A stretch of DNA of 64,000 bases, from assembly GCA_963798455.1 (NCBI GenBank), contig CAWCTD010000003.1, positions 2,852,001 through 2,916,000 of the forward strand, in the 5' to 3' direction. A program made the translations under genes and the position numbers. Below the pieces are notes generated by a model. The model saw only the letters and a list, made by a program, of their open reading frames with translations, had not been told where the DNA came from and did not search any database. Each line of letters begins with the position of its first letter. Position 1 is the first letter of the stretch. This document shows, in pieces, positions 48,070 to 56,499 of this stretch. Origin of the DNA: CAWCTD01 sp963798455 (GTDB taxonomy: Bacteria; Acidobacteriota; Terriglobia; Bryobacterales; Bryobacteraceae).

Positions 48070-50550
48070 TTACTCGTACCGCAACGCGCGCATCGGGTCC
48101 AGCCGCGCGGCGCGGCGGGCGGGGATGTAGCAGGCCAGCAGTGTAACCACGGCCAGCAGGGCAGCGGTAGCCGCGAAGATCGCCGGGTCGCGAGGCTGGA
48201 CTTCATGCAGCAGGCTCTCCATCACGCGGCCGGCGGCTAATGCGCCGGCGATGCCCAGGCCGAAGCCGGCCAGCGCCAGGAGCATGCCCTTGCGCACGAA
48301 TTCCCCAAGCACGCGCGCCCGGCTCGCGCCGAGCGACATGCGGATGCCGATTTCACGCGTCCGCTGCGTCACTGCATAGGACAGCACGCCGTAAATTCCG
48401 ATTGCAGCCAGAAGCGCCCCCAGCCCGGCGAACGAGCCCACCAGCGTGCTCAGGAACTTCTGGCCTCGCGAGTTATCCGCCACCACGTCGTCCACGGTTC
48501 GCACGCGGAACAGCGGCAGGCTGGAATCGATGCCGGCCACGGCACGCCGCACGGCGGGGGTCACGGAGGAGGCCGGGACGGAGGTATGCAGAACCAGAAA
48601 GACGCGGGAAGAGCCGTAGAGCGGGTCATAGGCCTCCGGCTGCGGCTTCTGGGTGAGGCCCCACTGCCGGACGTCGCCCACAACCCCGATCACCTGCCGC
48701 CAGGGGCCGCTCTGGTCGCTGCCGCCCCCCGCGAACATCTGGCCCAAGGGGTCCTGGTTCGGCCAGAAGGAGCGAGCCATGGTTTCGTTGATCACGCACG
48801 GATACAACATCTCGTTCCTCTCGGTGGCGGGAAGCCGGGTGTTTGCCTCATAAGCCAGGCGCCGGTGCTCGTCCATTTCCATGGCACGTTGAATGTCCCC
48901 GGAGGTGAACACCCGGCCTTTGCGAAGCGGAATCCCCATGGCGCGAAAGTAGTCCGGGCTTACCCTGTGGGTCTCCACCAGCGGGCCGCTGAACCGCTCC
49001 GATACGCGCCCGCGAACCTGGACGTAGTAGTTGCTGCCGCCTTCCAGCGGCAGGCGGTTGCTCAGGGAGGCGGTTTCGACCCCGGGGATCTGCCACGCCG
49101 CTTCCAGCAGGCTGCGTGAGAAGACGCTCTGCTGCGGTATGGTCTTGTAGGTCACCTCCGGCAGTTGGACGGCTCCCGTCCACACGCCTTGCCGGCGCAC
49201 GCCGACGTCGATGCTCCTGATCCGCGCGAAGTCCTTGAGCAGCAGCCCGGCGCAGATCAGCAGCATGAGCGAGAGCGCAATTTCGCCGACGACGAGGGTA
49301 TTGCTGGCAATGCGGCGCCGGCGCCCGGGGCTGACGGAGCTTCCCGATCCGCCTTTCAGTTGGTCGTGCAGATCGGGCCGCGAGGCCTGTACCGCGGGAA
49401 CGAGGCCGAACAACACCGAGGTGACGACGGCCAAGCCGAAGGTGAAGGCCAGCACAGGCCCATTGACCTGAACCACGTTGAAGTCCGGCAGCGAGAAGCT
49501 CTTGATTCTGGGCAAAAGGGCGACCAGTCCCCAACCCAGAAGCAGCCCGAATCCGCCGCCCACGAGCGAGAGCATCAGGCTTTCGGTCAGCAATTGGCGC
49601 AGTAATCGGGGGCGGGACGCGCCCATGGCGCTGCGGATCGCCATTTCCTTTTGCCGCGCGACGGCCCTCGAAAGCAGCAGGTTGGCGATGTTGGCGCAGG
49701 CGATCAGCAGCACCAAGCCCACAGCCGAAAGCATCATAACCAGCGAATCGCGCGATTTCCCGATCAGGTCTTCCTGCAAAGGGGCGACCACCGCCCCGAC
49801 CTTGTGGTTGGTATCGGGATATGCCTTTTCGAGCCGCGAGGCGATGAGCGCCACGTCGGCCTGCGCCTTGGGAACCGTGACCCCAGGCTTCAGCCTGCCG
49901 ATGGCGCTGAACGAGTGAGAGCCGCGCTCGCCCAAGCCCTTGCCCGACATGTCCAGCGGCGTCCACAGTTGCGCCTGAAAGGGGAAGTTGAAGCCGGCCG
50001 GCATCACGCCGATGATCGTACACCTCCGGGCGTTCAATTCGAGGGACTGCCCCACGGCTTTCGGGTCGCCCGCGAAACGGCTTTGCCAGAGGGCGTAGCC
50101 GAGGATCACCACGTCATCCTTGCCCGGCTGATCTTCGCCGGTCGCCCAGGCGCGGCCCAGGATGGGATGAACTCCGAGCAGGGAGAAGAAGTTCGCCTCC
50201 GCCGGGACGCCCCGAACCTGGTCCGCCTGCCCTTGTCCGCTGAGGTTCATGTCGCTCGGCCAATTGAACAAGGTCATATCGGAAAAGGTGCTGTTCTGCG
50301 TTTTCCAGTCGATGAAGTCCGGCCCGGTGAAGGGATACTTGCCGGGCGCCGCCTCGGTTTGGTAGAGCCGGACGAGGCGGCCGGGATTGCGGTAGGGCAG
50401 CGGCCGTAACAGGACGGCATCGATGATGCTGAATATGGCGGTGTTGGCCCCGATACCGGCGGCCAGGGTCAGGACGGCCACCGCTGCGAATCCACGCGAT
50501 CTCAGCAGATTCCGGGCGGAGTACCGCAGGTCTTGAACGAACGTTCGCAT
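48070..50550 (-). CDS. ADOP-type ABC transporter permease (MacB/FtsX duplicated)
   Basis: An 826-residue inner-membrane permease; start at MRTFVQDLRYSARNLLRSRGFAAVAVLTLAAGIGANTAIFSI, the standard ADOP opening without the cytoplasmic extension seen at 10745. The two MacB-periplasmic plus FtsX units are present. The first FtsX group is VMMLSAVGLVLLIACANIANLLLSRAVARQKEMAIRSAMGAS. The last helices are LLAAIGIYGVLSYAVTQRTREIGIRMSLGASRARV and CYIPARRAARLDPMRALRYE. No ATPase or PadR gene is adjacent. Substrate unknown. It is divergent from the oxidoreductase cluster across 266 bp. Confidence 0.93.
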   Translation of the reverse strand: MRTFVQDLRYSARNLLRSRGFAAVAVLTLAAGIGANTAIFSIIDAVLLRPLPYRNPGRLVRLYQTEAAPGKYPFTGPDFIDWKTQNSTFSDMTLFNWPSDMNLSGQGQADQVRGVPAEANFFSLLGVHPILGRAWATGEDQPGKDDVVILGYALWQSRFAGDPKAVGQSLELNARRCTIIGVMPAGFNFPFQAQLWTPLDMSGKGLGERGSHSFSAIGRLKPGVTVPKAQADVALIASRLEKAYPDTNHKVGAVVAPLQEDLIGKSRDSLVMMLSAVGLVLLIACANIANLLLSRAVARQKEMAIRSAMGASRPRLLRQLLTESLMLSLVGGGFGLLLGWGLVALLPRIKSFSLPDFNVVQVNGPVLAFTFGLAVVTSVLFGLVPAVQASRPDLHDQLKGGSGSSVSPGRRRRIASNTLVVGEIALSLMLLICAGLLLKDFARIRSIDVGVRRQGVWTGAVQLPEVTYKTIPQQSVFSRSLLEAAWQIPGVETASLSNRLPLEGGSNYYVQVRGRVSERFSGPLVETHRVSPDYFRAMGIPLRKGRVFTSGDIQRAMEMDEHRRLAYEANTRLPATERNEMLYPCVINETMARSFWPNQDPLGQMFAGGGSDQSGPWRQVIGVVGDVRQWGLTQKPQPEAYDPLYGSSRVFLVLHTSVPASSVTPAVRRAVAGIDSSLPLFRVRTVDDVVADNSRGQKFLSTLVGSFAGLGALLAAIGIYGVLSYAVTQRTREIGIRMSLGASRARVLGEFVRKGMLLALAGFGLGIAGALAAGRVMESLLHEVQPRDPAIFAATAALLAVVTLLACYIPARRAARLDPMRALRYE

Positions 50551-50816
50551 GAGTATTACCTTGATTACGCTCAGAGCGCAGTTGTGGTTCCCGAACATTG
50601 GTTAGACGCCCGAACTCGTGCAAGGTGACGAAACGGCTGCCGTGGGCATTGACACGGAGATTCCCGGCGGTCCATTCCGAGTACTGGATGACGGCTACTC
50701 CTGCTTGCCTGGCGCGCACGGTGATAGAATGGTGCGGCCGTCCTGGTGGGCGTCTGGCTTCGAGTTCGACCCGAGAGAGGACGGGGCCAGAAATACAAGA
50801 GGTTGGGGAGTCGCAA
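50551..50816. other. Divergent intergenic region, 266 bp
   Basis: It separates the ADOP permease (minus) from the oxidoreductase cluster (plus) and must hold promoters for both. I could not identify a convincing -35/-10 pair or operator. The downstream ribosome site is GGGGAG at 50806-50811. Confidence 0.35.
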
Positions 50817-51761
50817 ATGTCAGGTACACGCAGAGCTTTCCTGCAGTCAACCGCTACTTTTGCCACGGGATTCGCGGGCGCCGCGTCCGCGCTATCGGCA
50901 CAGGGAACCGGAGGACGGAACCCGATTGCCTCCGTGCCGGACTCGGAAATCACAGTGCCGAAGGTGAAATTCGGCAAGGTCGAGATCAGCCGGATGATCG
51001 TGGGCGTCAACACTTTCCTGGGCTTCGGTCATTACAACGACATCCTGGGCGCCGTGATGAAGGAATGGTACACCGCGGCCAAGGTGGTTGAGGTTCTCCA
51101 GCGGTGTCAGACGTACGGGCTCAACGCTTACAACTACGTTCACATGGGCCGCGCCCAGGCCGATTGGGAGCGGTATCAGGCCGAAGGCGGCCGGATGCAC
51201 CTGATCGCTCAGGCCACTACGAATGATCCAGCGGAACTGGTCGACGCCGTCAAACCGATGGCGGCTTGGGTGCAAGGCGAGCGCACCGACGACGCATATC
51301 GGGCCGGCAAGATGGAGACAATCCGCGACTATTGCAAGAAGCTGCGGGACTTGGGCGTGACCATGGTCGGAGTCGGCAGCCACATCCCCGAAGTGCTCGC
51401 GATGGTGGAGGAACAAGGCTGGGAAGTGGATTTCTACGCCGGCTGTGTTTACAACCGGAGGCGCACACAGCAAGAGCTGCGCAAGTTGCTGGGGGGCGAA
51501 CTGCCGGAGATGCCCGGTGAGGTCTACCTTCAGGACGACCCGCCGCGCATGTACAAAGTCTTCCGGCAGACGAAGAAACCCTGCGTAGCCTTCAAGATCA
51601 TGGCGGCCGGGCGAGTCCGTAGTCCGGAAGCGGCCTTCAAACAGGCGTTTCAAAGCATCAAGCCGAACGATCTCGTTTGCGTGGGCATGTTCCCGCGTAT
51701 CAAGGACGAGGTGAAGGAGAACGCCTACTTCACCAGTCGTCATGGAGTGGCTTCCTCCTGA
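50817..51761 (+). CDS. Tat-exported aldo/keto reductase-like protein, copy 1
   Basis: A 314-residue protein; start at MSGTRRAFLQSTATFATGFAGAASALSAQ, a twin-arginine signal, after a GGGGAG site. The mature part opens VKFGKVEISRMIVGVNTF, similar to the first strand of aldo/keto reductases (GKT-x-VSRLGLG), and has barrel-like elements VVEVLQRCQTYGLNAYNYV, LRDLGVTMVGVGSHIPEVLAMVEEQGWEVDFYAGCVYNRR and KPCVAFKIMAAGRV. The usual AKR Asp-Tyr-Lys-His catalytic set is not clearly present, so it may be a non-reductase TIM-barrel protein. It is the paralogue of the next gene, 18 bp downstream, and heads the periplasmic oxidoreductase cluster. Confidence 0.75.
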   Translation: MSGTRRAFLQSTATFATGFAGAASALSAQGTGGRNPIASVPDSEITVPKVKFGKVEISRMIVGVNTFLGFGHYNDILGAVMKEWYTAAKVVEVLQRCQTYGLNAYNYVHMGRAQADWERYQAEGGRMHLIAQATTNDPAELVDAVKPMAAWVQGERTDDAYRAGKMETIRDYCKKLRDLGVTMVGVGSHIPEVLAMVEEQGWEVDFYAGCVYNRRRTQQELRKLLGGELPEMPGEVYLQDDPPRMYKVFRQTKKPCVAFKIMAAGRVRSPEAAFKQAFQSIKPNDLVCVGMFPRIKDEVKENAYFTSRHGVASS

Positions 51762-51778
51762 AGGGAGTATCTGCCGAT

Positions 51779-52687
51779 ATGCCGAACACACGACGGTTTT
51801 TTCTTCAGTCATCCGCCGCTCTGGCGGCTGGGTTGACCGGCGGGGCTTCCGCTTGCCGCGCGCAGGAGCAGGCGGCCGCCAACGTTCAGGTGCCGAAGGT
51901 CAAATTCGGTAAAGCCGAAATCAGCCGGATCGTCCTCGGCGGCAATCCGCTGTACGGCATCAGTCACTTCAACCAGACCTATGACAGAGTCATGCGGGAG
52001 TGGTGCACCGCGTCTAAGGTGGTTGAGATCATGCAACGGTGCCAGGCATACGGGATCAACACGTTTCAATACTTCAACTCGTCCCGCACCCAGGCCGACT
52101 ATGAACGTTTTCTTTCCGAGGGCGGAAAGATGCACCTGGTTGTGCAGGCCGCCGAAGCCCCCGAGCCTATCGTGGCCGCCGTAAAGCCGCTGGCGGTTTA
52201 CCACGCAGGCGAGTTCACGGACAATGCGTACCGGTCCGGCAAGATGGACATCGTCCGAGAGTACTGCAAGAAACTGCGGCAATTGGGGGTGATGGTCGGC
52301 GTCGGCAGCCACATCCCGGAAGTGCTGGCTACCGTCGAGGAGCGGGGCTGGGATGTCGATTTCTACGCCGGCTGTGTCTACAACCGGCGGCGCACGCCCG
52401 AGGAGTTCCGGAAGCTGCTGGGAGGTGAGCTTCCGCTGATGCCGAACGAAGTGTATCTGGAGAGCGATCCCCCGCGCATGTACAAAGTGATGAAGCAGAC
52501 CAGCAAGCCCTGCTTTGCGTTCAAGGTTCTGGGCGCGGGGCGCGTGAGCAACGTGGAGCAGTCGTTCCGGCTGGCGTTCGAGAGCCTCAAGCCTGTCGAT
52601 TGCCTGTTTGTCGGAATGTTCCCCCGCATCAAAGACGAAGTGAAGGAGAATGCCGAGATCGTGAGCCGTATTCTGAAGTCCGCTTGA
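51779..52687 (+). CDS. Tat-exported aldo/keto reductase-like protein, copy 2
   Basis: A 302-residue tandem paralogue of the preceding gene. Start MPNTRRFFLQSSAALAAGLTGGASA is a twin-arginine signal. Shared blocks include VPKVKFGKAEISRIVLGGN, VGVGSHIPEVLATVEERGWDVDFYAGCVYNRRRTPEEFRKLLGGELPLMPNEVYLESDPPRMYKV and VGMFPRIKDEVKEN. N-terminal and loop regions have diverged, which suggests two related substrates or a heteromer. No cofactor site is certain. It lies 55 bp upstream of the subunit-3-like gene and probably shares the transcript. Confidence 0.75.
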   Translation: MPNTRRFFLQSSAALAAGLTGGASACRAQEQAAANVQVPKVKFGKAEISRIVLGGNPLYGISHFNQTYDRVMREWCTASKVVEIMQRCQAYGINTFQYFNSSRTQADYERFLSEGGKMHLVVQAAEAPEPIVAAVKPLAVYHAGEFTDNAYRSGKMDIVREYCKKLRQLGVMVGVGSHIPEVLATVEERGWDVDFYAGCVYNRRRTPEEFRKLLGGELPLMPNEVYLESDPPRMYKVMKQTSKPCFAFKVLGAGRVSNVEQSFRLAFESLKPVDCLFVGMFPRIKDEVKENAEIVSRILKSA

Positions 52688-52742
52688 TCGACGCGGTCCC
52701 TCCTCGCAGTTTCTGATCCGCAGCCGCAAAGCGGAGAGTGCT

Positions 52743-53279
52743 ATGCGAACCAAGCCGAAATCCATCCAGCGCCGCAGGTTCCTGGAGATCGGGCTCACCG
52801 CCACCGCCTCCGCGACGCTTGTCTCGTGTGGCCGCAGCGGCGGGGGCGCCTACTGGCGGTTCTTCACTCCCGGGGAAGCCCGGACTGTGGACGCCGTCTG
52901 CGAGCAGATTATTCCGGCGGATAAGGATGCGGGCGCCCGCCAGGCAGGCGTGGTCCATTTCATCGATCTGCAATTGACCAGGCACTACCGCAAGTATCAG
53001 GGCGCGTACCGGAAAGGAATCGCCGATTTGGACAAGGCCAGCCGCAGCCGCTTCGGCAAGCCGTTTGCGGAACTGGCCATCGAGCAGCAGACCGAGGTTC
53101 TCGCCGAGGAGGACACGAACGGCAGCGAGTTTTTCAATTTGATCCGAACCCACGCCATGCAAGGCTTCTATGGCGATCCGCGTCACGGCGGCAACCGCGG
53201 CGAAGTGAGCTGGAAGATGCTGGGCCTGCCCACTCCGCCGGTGCGGGGCCGCTTGCCCTACCAGAAGAAAGCGGGCTGA
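52743..53279 (+). CDS. Gluconate 2-dehydrogenase subunit 3-like protein
   Basis: A 178-residue small subunit with a Tat signal (RRRFLEIGLTATASATLVSCG); a Cys near residue 30 could be a lipobox. The mature domain matches gluconate 2-dehydrogenase subunit 3: FFTPGEARTVDAVCEQIIPADKDAGARQAGVVHFIDLQL...YRKGIADLDKASR...EFFNLIRTHAMQGFYGDPRHGGNRGEVSWKMLGLP. This subunit carries or stabilises the exported GMC flavoprotein of membrane sugar/alcohol dehydrogenases. The GMC gene follows after 4 bp, the normal gene order. The flavoprotein lacks its own export signal and would be carried out by this Tat signal. Confidence 0.9.
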   Translation: MRTKPKSIQRRRFLEIGLTATASATLVSCGRSGGGAYWRFFTPGEARTVDAVCEQIIPADKDAGARQAGVVHFIDLQLTRHYRKYQGAYRKGIADLDKASRSRFGKPFAELAIEQQTEVLAEEDTNGSEFFNLIRTHAMQGFYGDPRHGGNRGEVSWKMLGLPTPPVRGRLPYQKKAG

Positions 53280-53283
53280 CACC

Positions 53284-54944
53284 TTGGCGCTCAAGCATGT
53301 CAACGCAGTGGTGGTGGGAGCGGGCGCCGGGGGCGGCGTGGTTGCCAAGGAGCTCGCTACGGCGGGCTTGAGCGTGGCGCTGCTCGAGCGCGGCAAGTGG
53401 TACTCCGCCGCCGATTGCCGTAAGGACGATCTCAGGAACCAGCGCACCTCGGTGCTCGGCAACGGCTTCGGCCCGGACGACGACGCGCAATCCCCGCGTG
53501 CTGGTGGATCGGCAAGGCCGCGAGCACGTCGTCCTGGCCAGCGAGGGCGGCTACAGCAACAACGCGGCCTGCGTGGGCGGCGGTACCTTCAGCTATGGAG
53601 CCATGGCCTGGCGCTTCATGGAGAAGGACTTCCGGATGCGCTCGACTTACGGGCCGGTCGAGGGAAGCACTCTTGACGACTGGCCCATCCGCTACCAGGA
53701 CCTGGAGCCTTACTACGAGAAGGCCGAATGGGAACTTGGCGTCTCCGGCGATGACTCCGGCAACATATTCAAGGCGCCGCGCCGGCGGCCGCTGCCGATG
53801 CCGCCCTTGCCGCCGAACCGCGAGTATCAGATCCTGTATCCGGCGGCCAAGCGGCTGGGGCTGCATCCCTTCGACATCCCCATGCTGCGCAACTCGGTGC
53901 CCTACAACGGCCGTGGCCCCTGCATGCGCTGCCGCTGGTGCGTGGGCTTCGCCTGCGAGGTGAATGCGCGCACGGGCACGCACAACACGGTGATCCCCAA
54001 GGCGCTGGCCACCGGGAACTGCGAGCTGCGGATCGAGCTGCATGGTCAAGGAAATCCTTGTGGACGACCGGGGCCGTGCCCGAGGCGTGGCCTACTTCGA
54101 TGCCGAGGACAGGCTTCAGGAGCAGACCGCGGACCTGGTGATCGTTTCGGGCGCGGCGGTCGAGTCGGCGCGCCTTCTGCTGAACTCGAAAAGCAGGCTC
54201 TTTCCGAACGGCTTGGGCAACCGGAACGACTGGGTCGGAAGGAATCTGCAATCGCACACGTACTCCGGCGCCGTCGGCCTGTTTGATTTCGACACCTACG
54301 ATGACGTGGGCCCCGGCGCCCAGATCGCCATTTGCGACTACAGTCATGGGAACCCCGGCCTGGTGGGCGGCGCCATGCTGGCCAACGAGTTCATCCGGCT
54401 GCCCGTATCAGTTCATCACGCAGGTGCCTCCCTTTGTCCCCCAATGGGGCGAAGCGCACAAAGAGTGGGTCCGCGGCGCCTTCAAGCGGACGGTGTCTGT
54501 CATCGGGCCGACTCAGGAAATGCCGCTCTTCGATGCCCGGGTGCAGGCAGACCCCAAGGTGAAGGACTACTGGGGTATCCCCGTGGCCCGCCTCTCGGGT
54601 GGGAAGCACCCGCACACCATCGAGGTCGCAAGATACCATGGCCCAGAAAGCCGAGGCGTGGCTGAAGGAAGCCGGGGCAATCCGAACCTGGAGGAGACAG
54701 CCCGCCCACGGGCCTCAGCGGGGGCCAGCACCAGGCCGGCACCTGCCGCATGGGGGACGATCCCAAGACGTCGGTGGTCGACAAGTTCTGCCGGATCCAC
54801 GATGTGGACAACGTCTACGTGATTGACGGCAGCGTCCACGTCACGAACGGCGGTTTCAACCCGGCCCTCACCATTATGGCCGTGGCCTACTACGCTTCCG
54901 ACAACCTCATCAAGGCTTGGAAGAACACCCGGGGGCGCTCATGA
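53284..54944 (+). pseudogene. GMC-family FAD oxidoreductase with five +1 frameshifts
   Basis: Homology to the gluconate-dehydrogenase-type GMC large subunit runs across the whole stretch, but the frame changes five times, near 53475, 54035, 54400, 54635 and 54700. Each change is one extra base; removing five bases gives 552 codons, the normal family length, with no other stop. Start is TTG. The FAD-binding VVVGAGAGGGVVAKELATAG opens the protein. GRGPCMRCRWCVGFACEVNARTGT (~215), then VSGAAVESARLLLNS and the C-terminal GSVHVTNGGFNPALTIMAVAYYASDNL with the catalytic His/Asn region, are all seen. Neighbouring genes are intact. It is either a very young pseudogene or a locally miscalled sequence. 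Confidence 0.88.
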
Positions 54945-56002
54945 AGACGATCGCCGCCGTCGCCGGTCTGGTCGTTCTGGCGCTGCTTTTGATGGTGCCG
55001 GGAGCGAGTCTATACTACGAATCCGGCGGGGGCGCGGGCTGCACCAAGTGCCACGAGATGAATTCTCCTTATGACCTCTGGCACACCTCCAGCCACCGCG
55101 AGACTGCCTGCACCGACTGTCACGGCGGAGCGCTGACCTTGGACGTCTCCTTTCACTGGACCAACGCCACCCGCCTCTACTCGCACCTGAAGGGAGACCT
55201 GCCGGCGCGTATCAGGATTCGCAACATCGACGTCCTGGCCATGGTGGAACGATGCCAGTCCTGTCATCGCGAGGAGTTTGCGCAGTGGCAGTCGGGCCCT
55301 CACAGCGCCACCTACACACGCCTGTTCCTCGACAAGACGCAGAACCAGAACCGGCTGCTGATGGATGACTGCCTGCGCTGCCACGGCATGCACTTCGAAG
55401 GCGGCATACGGGACCTGGTGACTCCCCTGGACAGGACCGGCCCATGGCGCATCGTGCCGGCGGGTCTGGCGAACCGTCCTGCGATCCCTTGCCTGGCCTG
55501 CCACGGCATTCACAGTCAGGGCGCGCTGTTGAGGAAGACCGGCCTGGAAGGCCGCGTGCCCGGGCCCTCGCAGGAGATCAACCGCCCTTCACTCGCTTTC
55601 TACGACCGCCGCATCCAGATGCACGTGCCGGTGACGGACTTGCCCCTCCCCGTCATGATGGAAGGCAGCCGGGCGGTGAAGATGAGCCCGGACCAGCGGC
55701 AGGCGCTTTGCTACCAGTGTCATGCGGCGGAGGCCAGCCGCGAGGTGGCGAGCGGCGACGACCGGACCGCGATCGGCGTGCATGAAGGCATAAGCTGCCT
55801 GTCGTGCCACCTGAAGCACGGACAGAAAACCAGGGCGTCCTGCGCGGAGTGCCATCCGAAGATGTCGAACTGCGGCCTGGATGTCGAGAAGATGGATACC
55901 ACCTTTCGTTCAGCCGACAGCAAGCACAATGTACACTGGGTGAAGTGCGCGGACTGCCACCCGAAAGGCGTGCCGCGGAAAAAGGAGGTCAGCCAGCGAT
56001 GA
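54941..56002 (+). CDS. Nine-haem c-type cytochrome, membrane-anchored
   Basis: A 353-residue exported cytochrome. ATG overlaps the GMC stop by 4 bp. One N-terminal helix (IAAVAGLVVLALLLMVPGASL) is probably an uncleaved anchor. Nine CxxCH haem sites are visible: CTKCH (34), CTDCH (57), then CQSCH, CLRCH, CLACH, CYQCH, CLSCH, CAECH and CADCH. The spacing of the first pair recalls NrfH/NapC-like cytochromes. It probably takes electrons from the flavoprotein. In known gluconate dehydrogenases this role is played by a tri-haem subunit, so a nine-haem partner is unusual. It overlaps the DUF2911 gene by 4 bp. Confidence 0.92.
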   Translation: MKTIAAVAGLVVLALLLMVPGASLYYESGGGAGCTKCHEMNSPYDLWHTSSHRETACTDCHGGALTLDVSFHWTNATRLYSHLKGDLPARIRIRNIDVLAMVERCQSCHREEFAQWQSGPHSATYTRLFLDKTQNQNRLLMDDCLRCHGMHFEGGIRDLVTPLDRTGPWRIVPAGLANRPAIPCLACHGIHSQGALLRKTGLEGRVPGPSQEINRPSLAFYDRRIQMHVPVTDLPLPVMMEGSRAVKMSPDQRQALCYQCHAAEASREVASGDDRTAIGVHEGISCLSCHLKHGQKTRASCAECHPKMSNCGLDVEKMDTTFRSADSKHNVHWVKCADCHPKGVPRKKEVSQR

Positions 56003-56499
56003 AGTCCCTCTTAACCATTGCCATTATTCTCGTCTCGGTGGCGGCCCTGGGCTTTACCCAACAGCCGGGCCAGAGCGCGTTGAAGGAAACGTCCGCAAAA
56101 ATGAGCGGCAGGACCATTACCCTCAAGTACTCACCGGTCGCCGCGGGCGCCGGCAAGATTTCCGGAGTTCCCTTCTCGTTCCACACCGATGCCAATCTCG
56201 AGATCCAGGGGCTCGCGGTTCCCAGAGGTGATTACACGTTCTACCTTCTGCCCGACGCCAAAGAGTGGCAGCTCATCATCAGCAAGCAGACGGGTCCCCA
56301 GGCCGCCACTTACAATCCCAAAATGGATCTCGGCCGGGTGCCGATGGACATGAAGAAGGCGTCCGCTCCTGTCGACGCTCTGAGGATGACCCTAGCCAGC
56401 CTGGGCAACATCGCGGGCAAGCTCGATGTGGCGTGGGAGAGCACCATCGCTTCCGTCCCTTTCAACCTCGATGTCGTCAAGGCAAACGCGGAATGGTAG
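55999..56499 (+). CDS. DUF2911-family exported protein
   Basis: A 166-residue protein; start at MKSLLTIAIILVSVAALGFTQQ (signal peptide) after AAAGGAGG at 55981-55988. The mature domain matches DUF2911: GRTITLKYSPVAAGAGKISG, FHTDANLEIQGLAVPRGDYTFYLLPDAKEWQLIISKQTG, LGRVPMDMKKASAPVDALRMTLASLGNIAGKLDVAWESTIASVPF. The family is beta-rich, secreted and of unknown function. Here it is coupled to the cytochrome by a 4-bp overlap, tying it to the oxidation cluster. Its last 23 bp overlap the convergent GH3 gene. Confidence 0.9.
   Translation: MKSLLTIAIILVSVAALGFTQQPGQSALKETSAKMSGRTITLKYSPVAAGAGKISGVPFSFHTDANLEIQGLAVPRGDYTFYLLPDAKEWQLIISKQTGPQAATYNPKMDLGRVPMDMKKASAPVDALRMTLASLGNIAGKLDVAWESTIASVPFNLDVVKANAEW

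Noticed and set aside
53284..54944. Programmed +1 frameshifting as the main explanation of the broken GMC gene
   Set aside because: Five separate programmed shifts in one bacterial gene would be without precedent that I know of, and the five sites share no common slippery motif or downstream stop. Error or recent decay is more likely; the alternative is kept only as a test.
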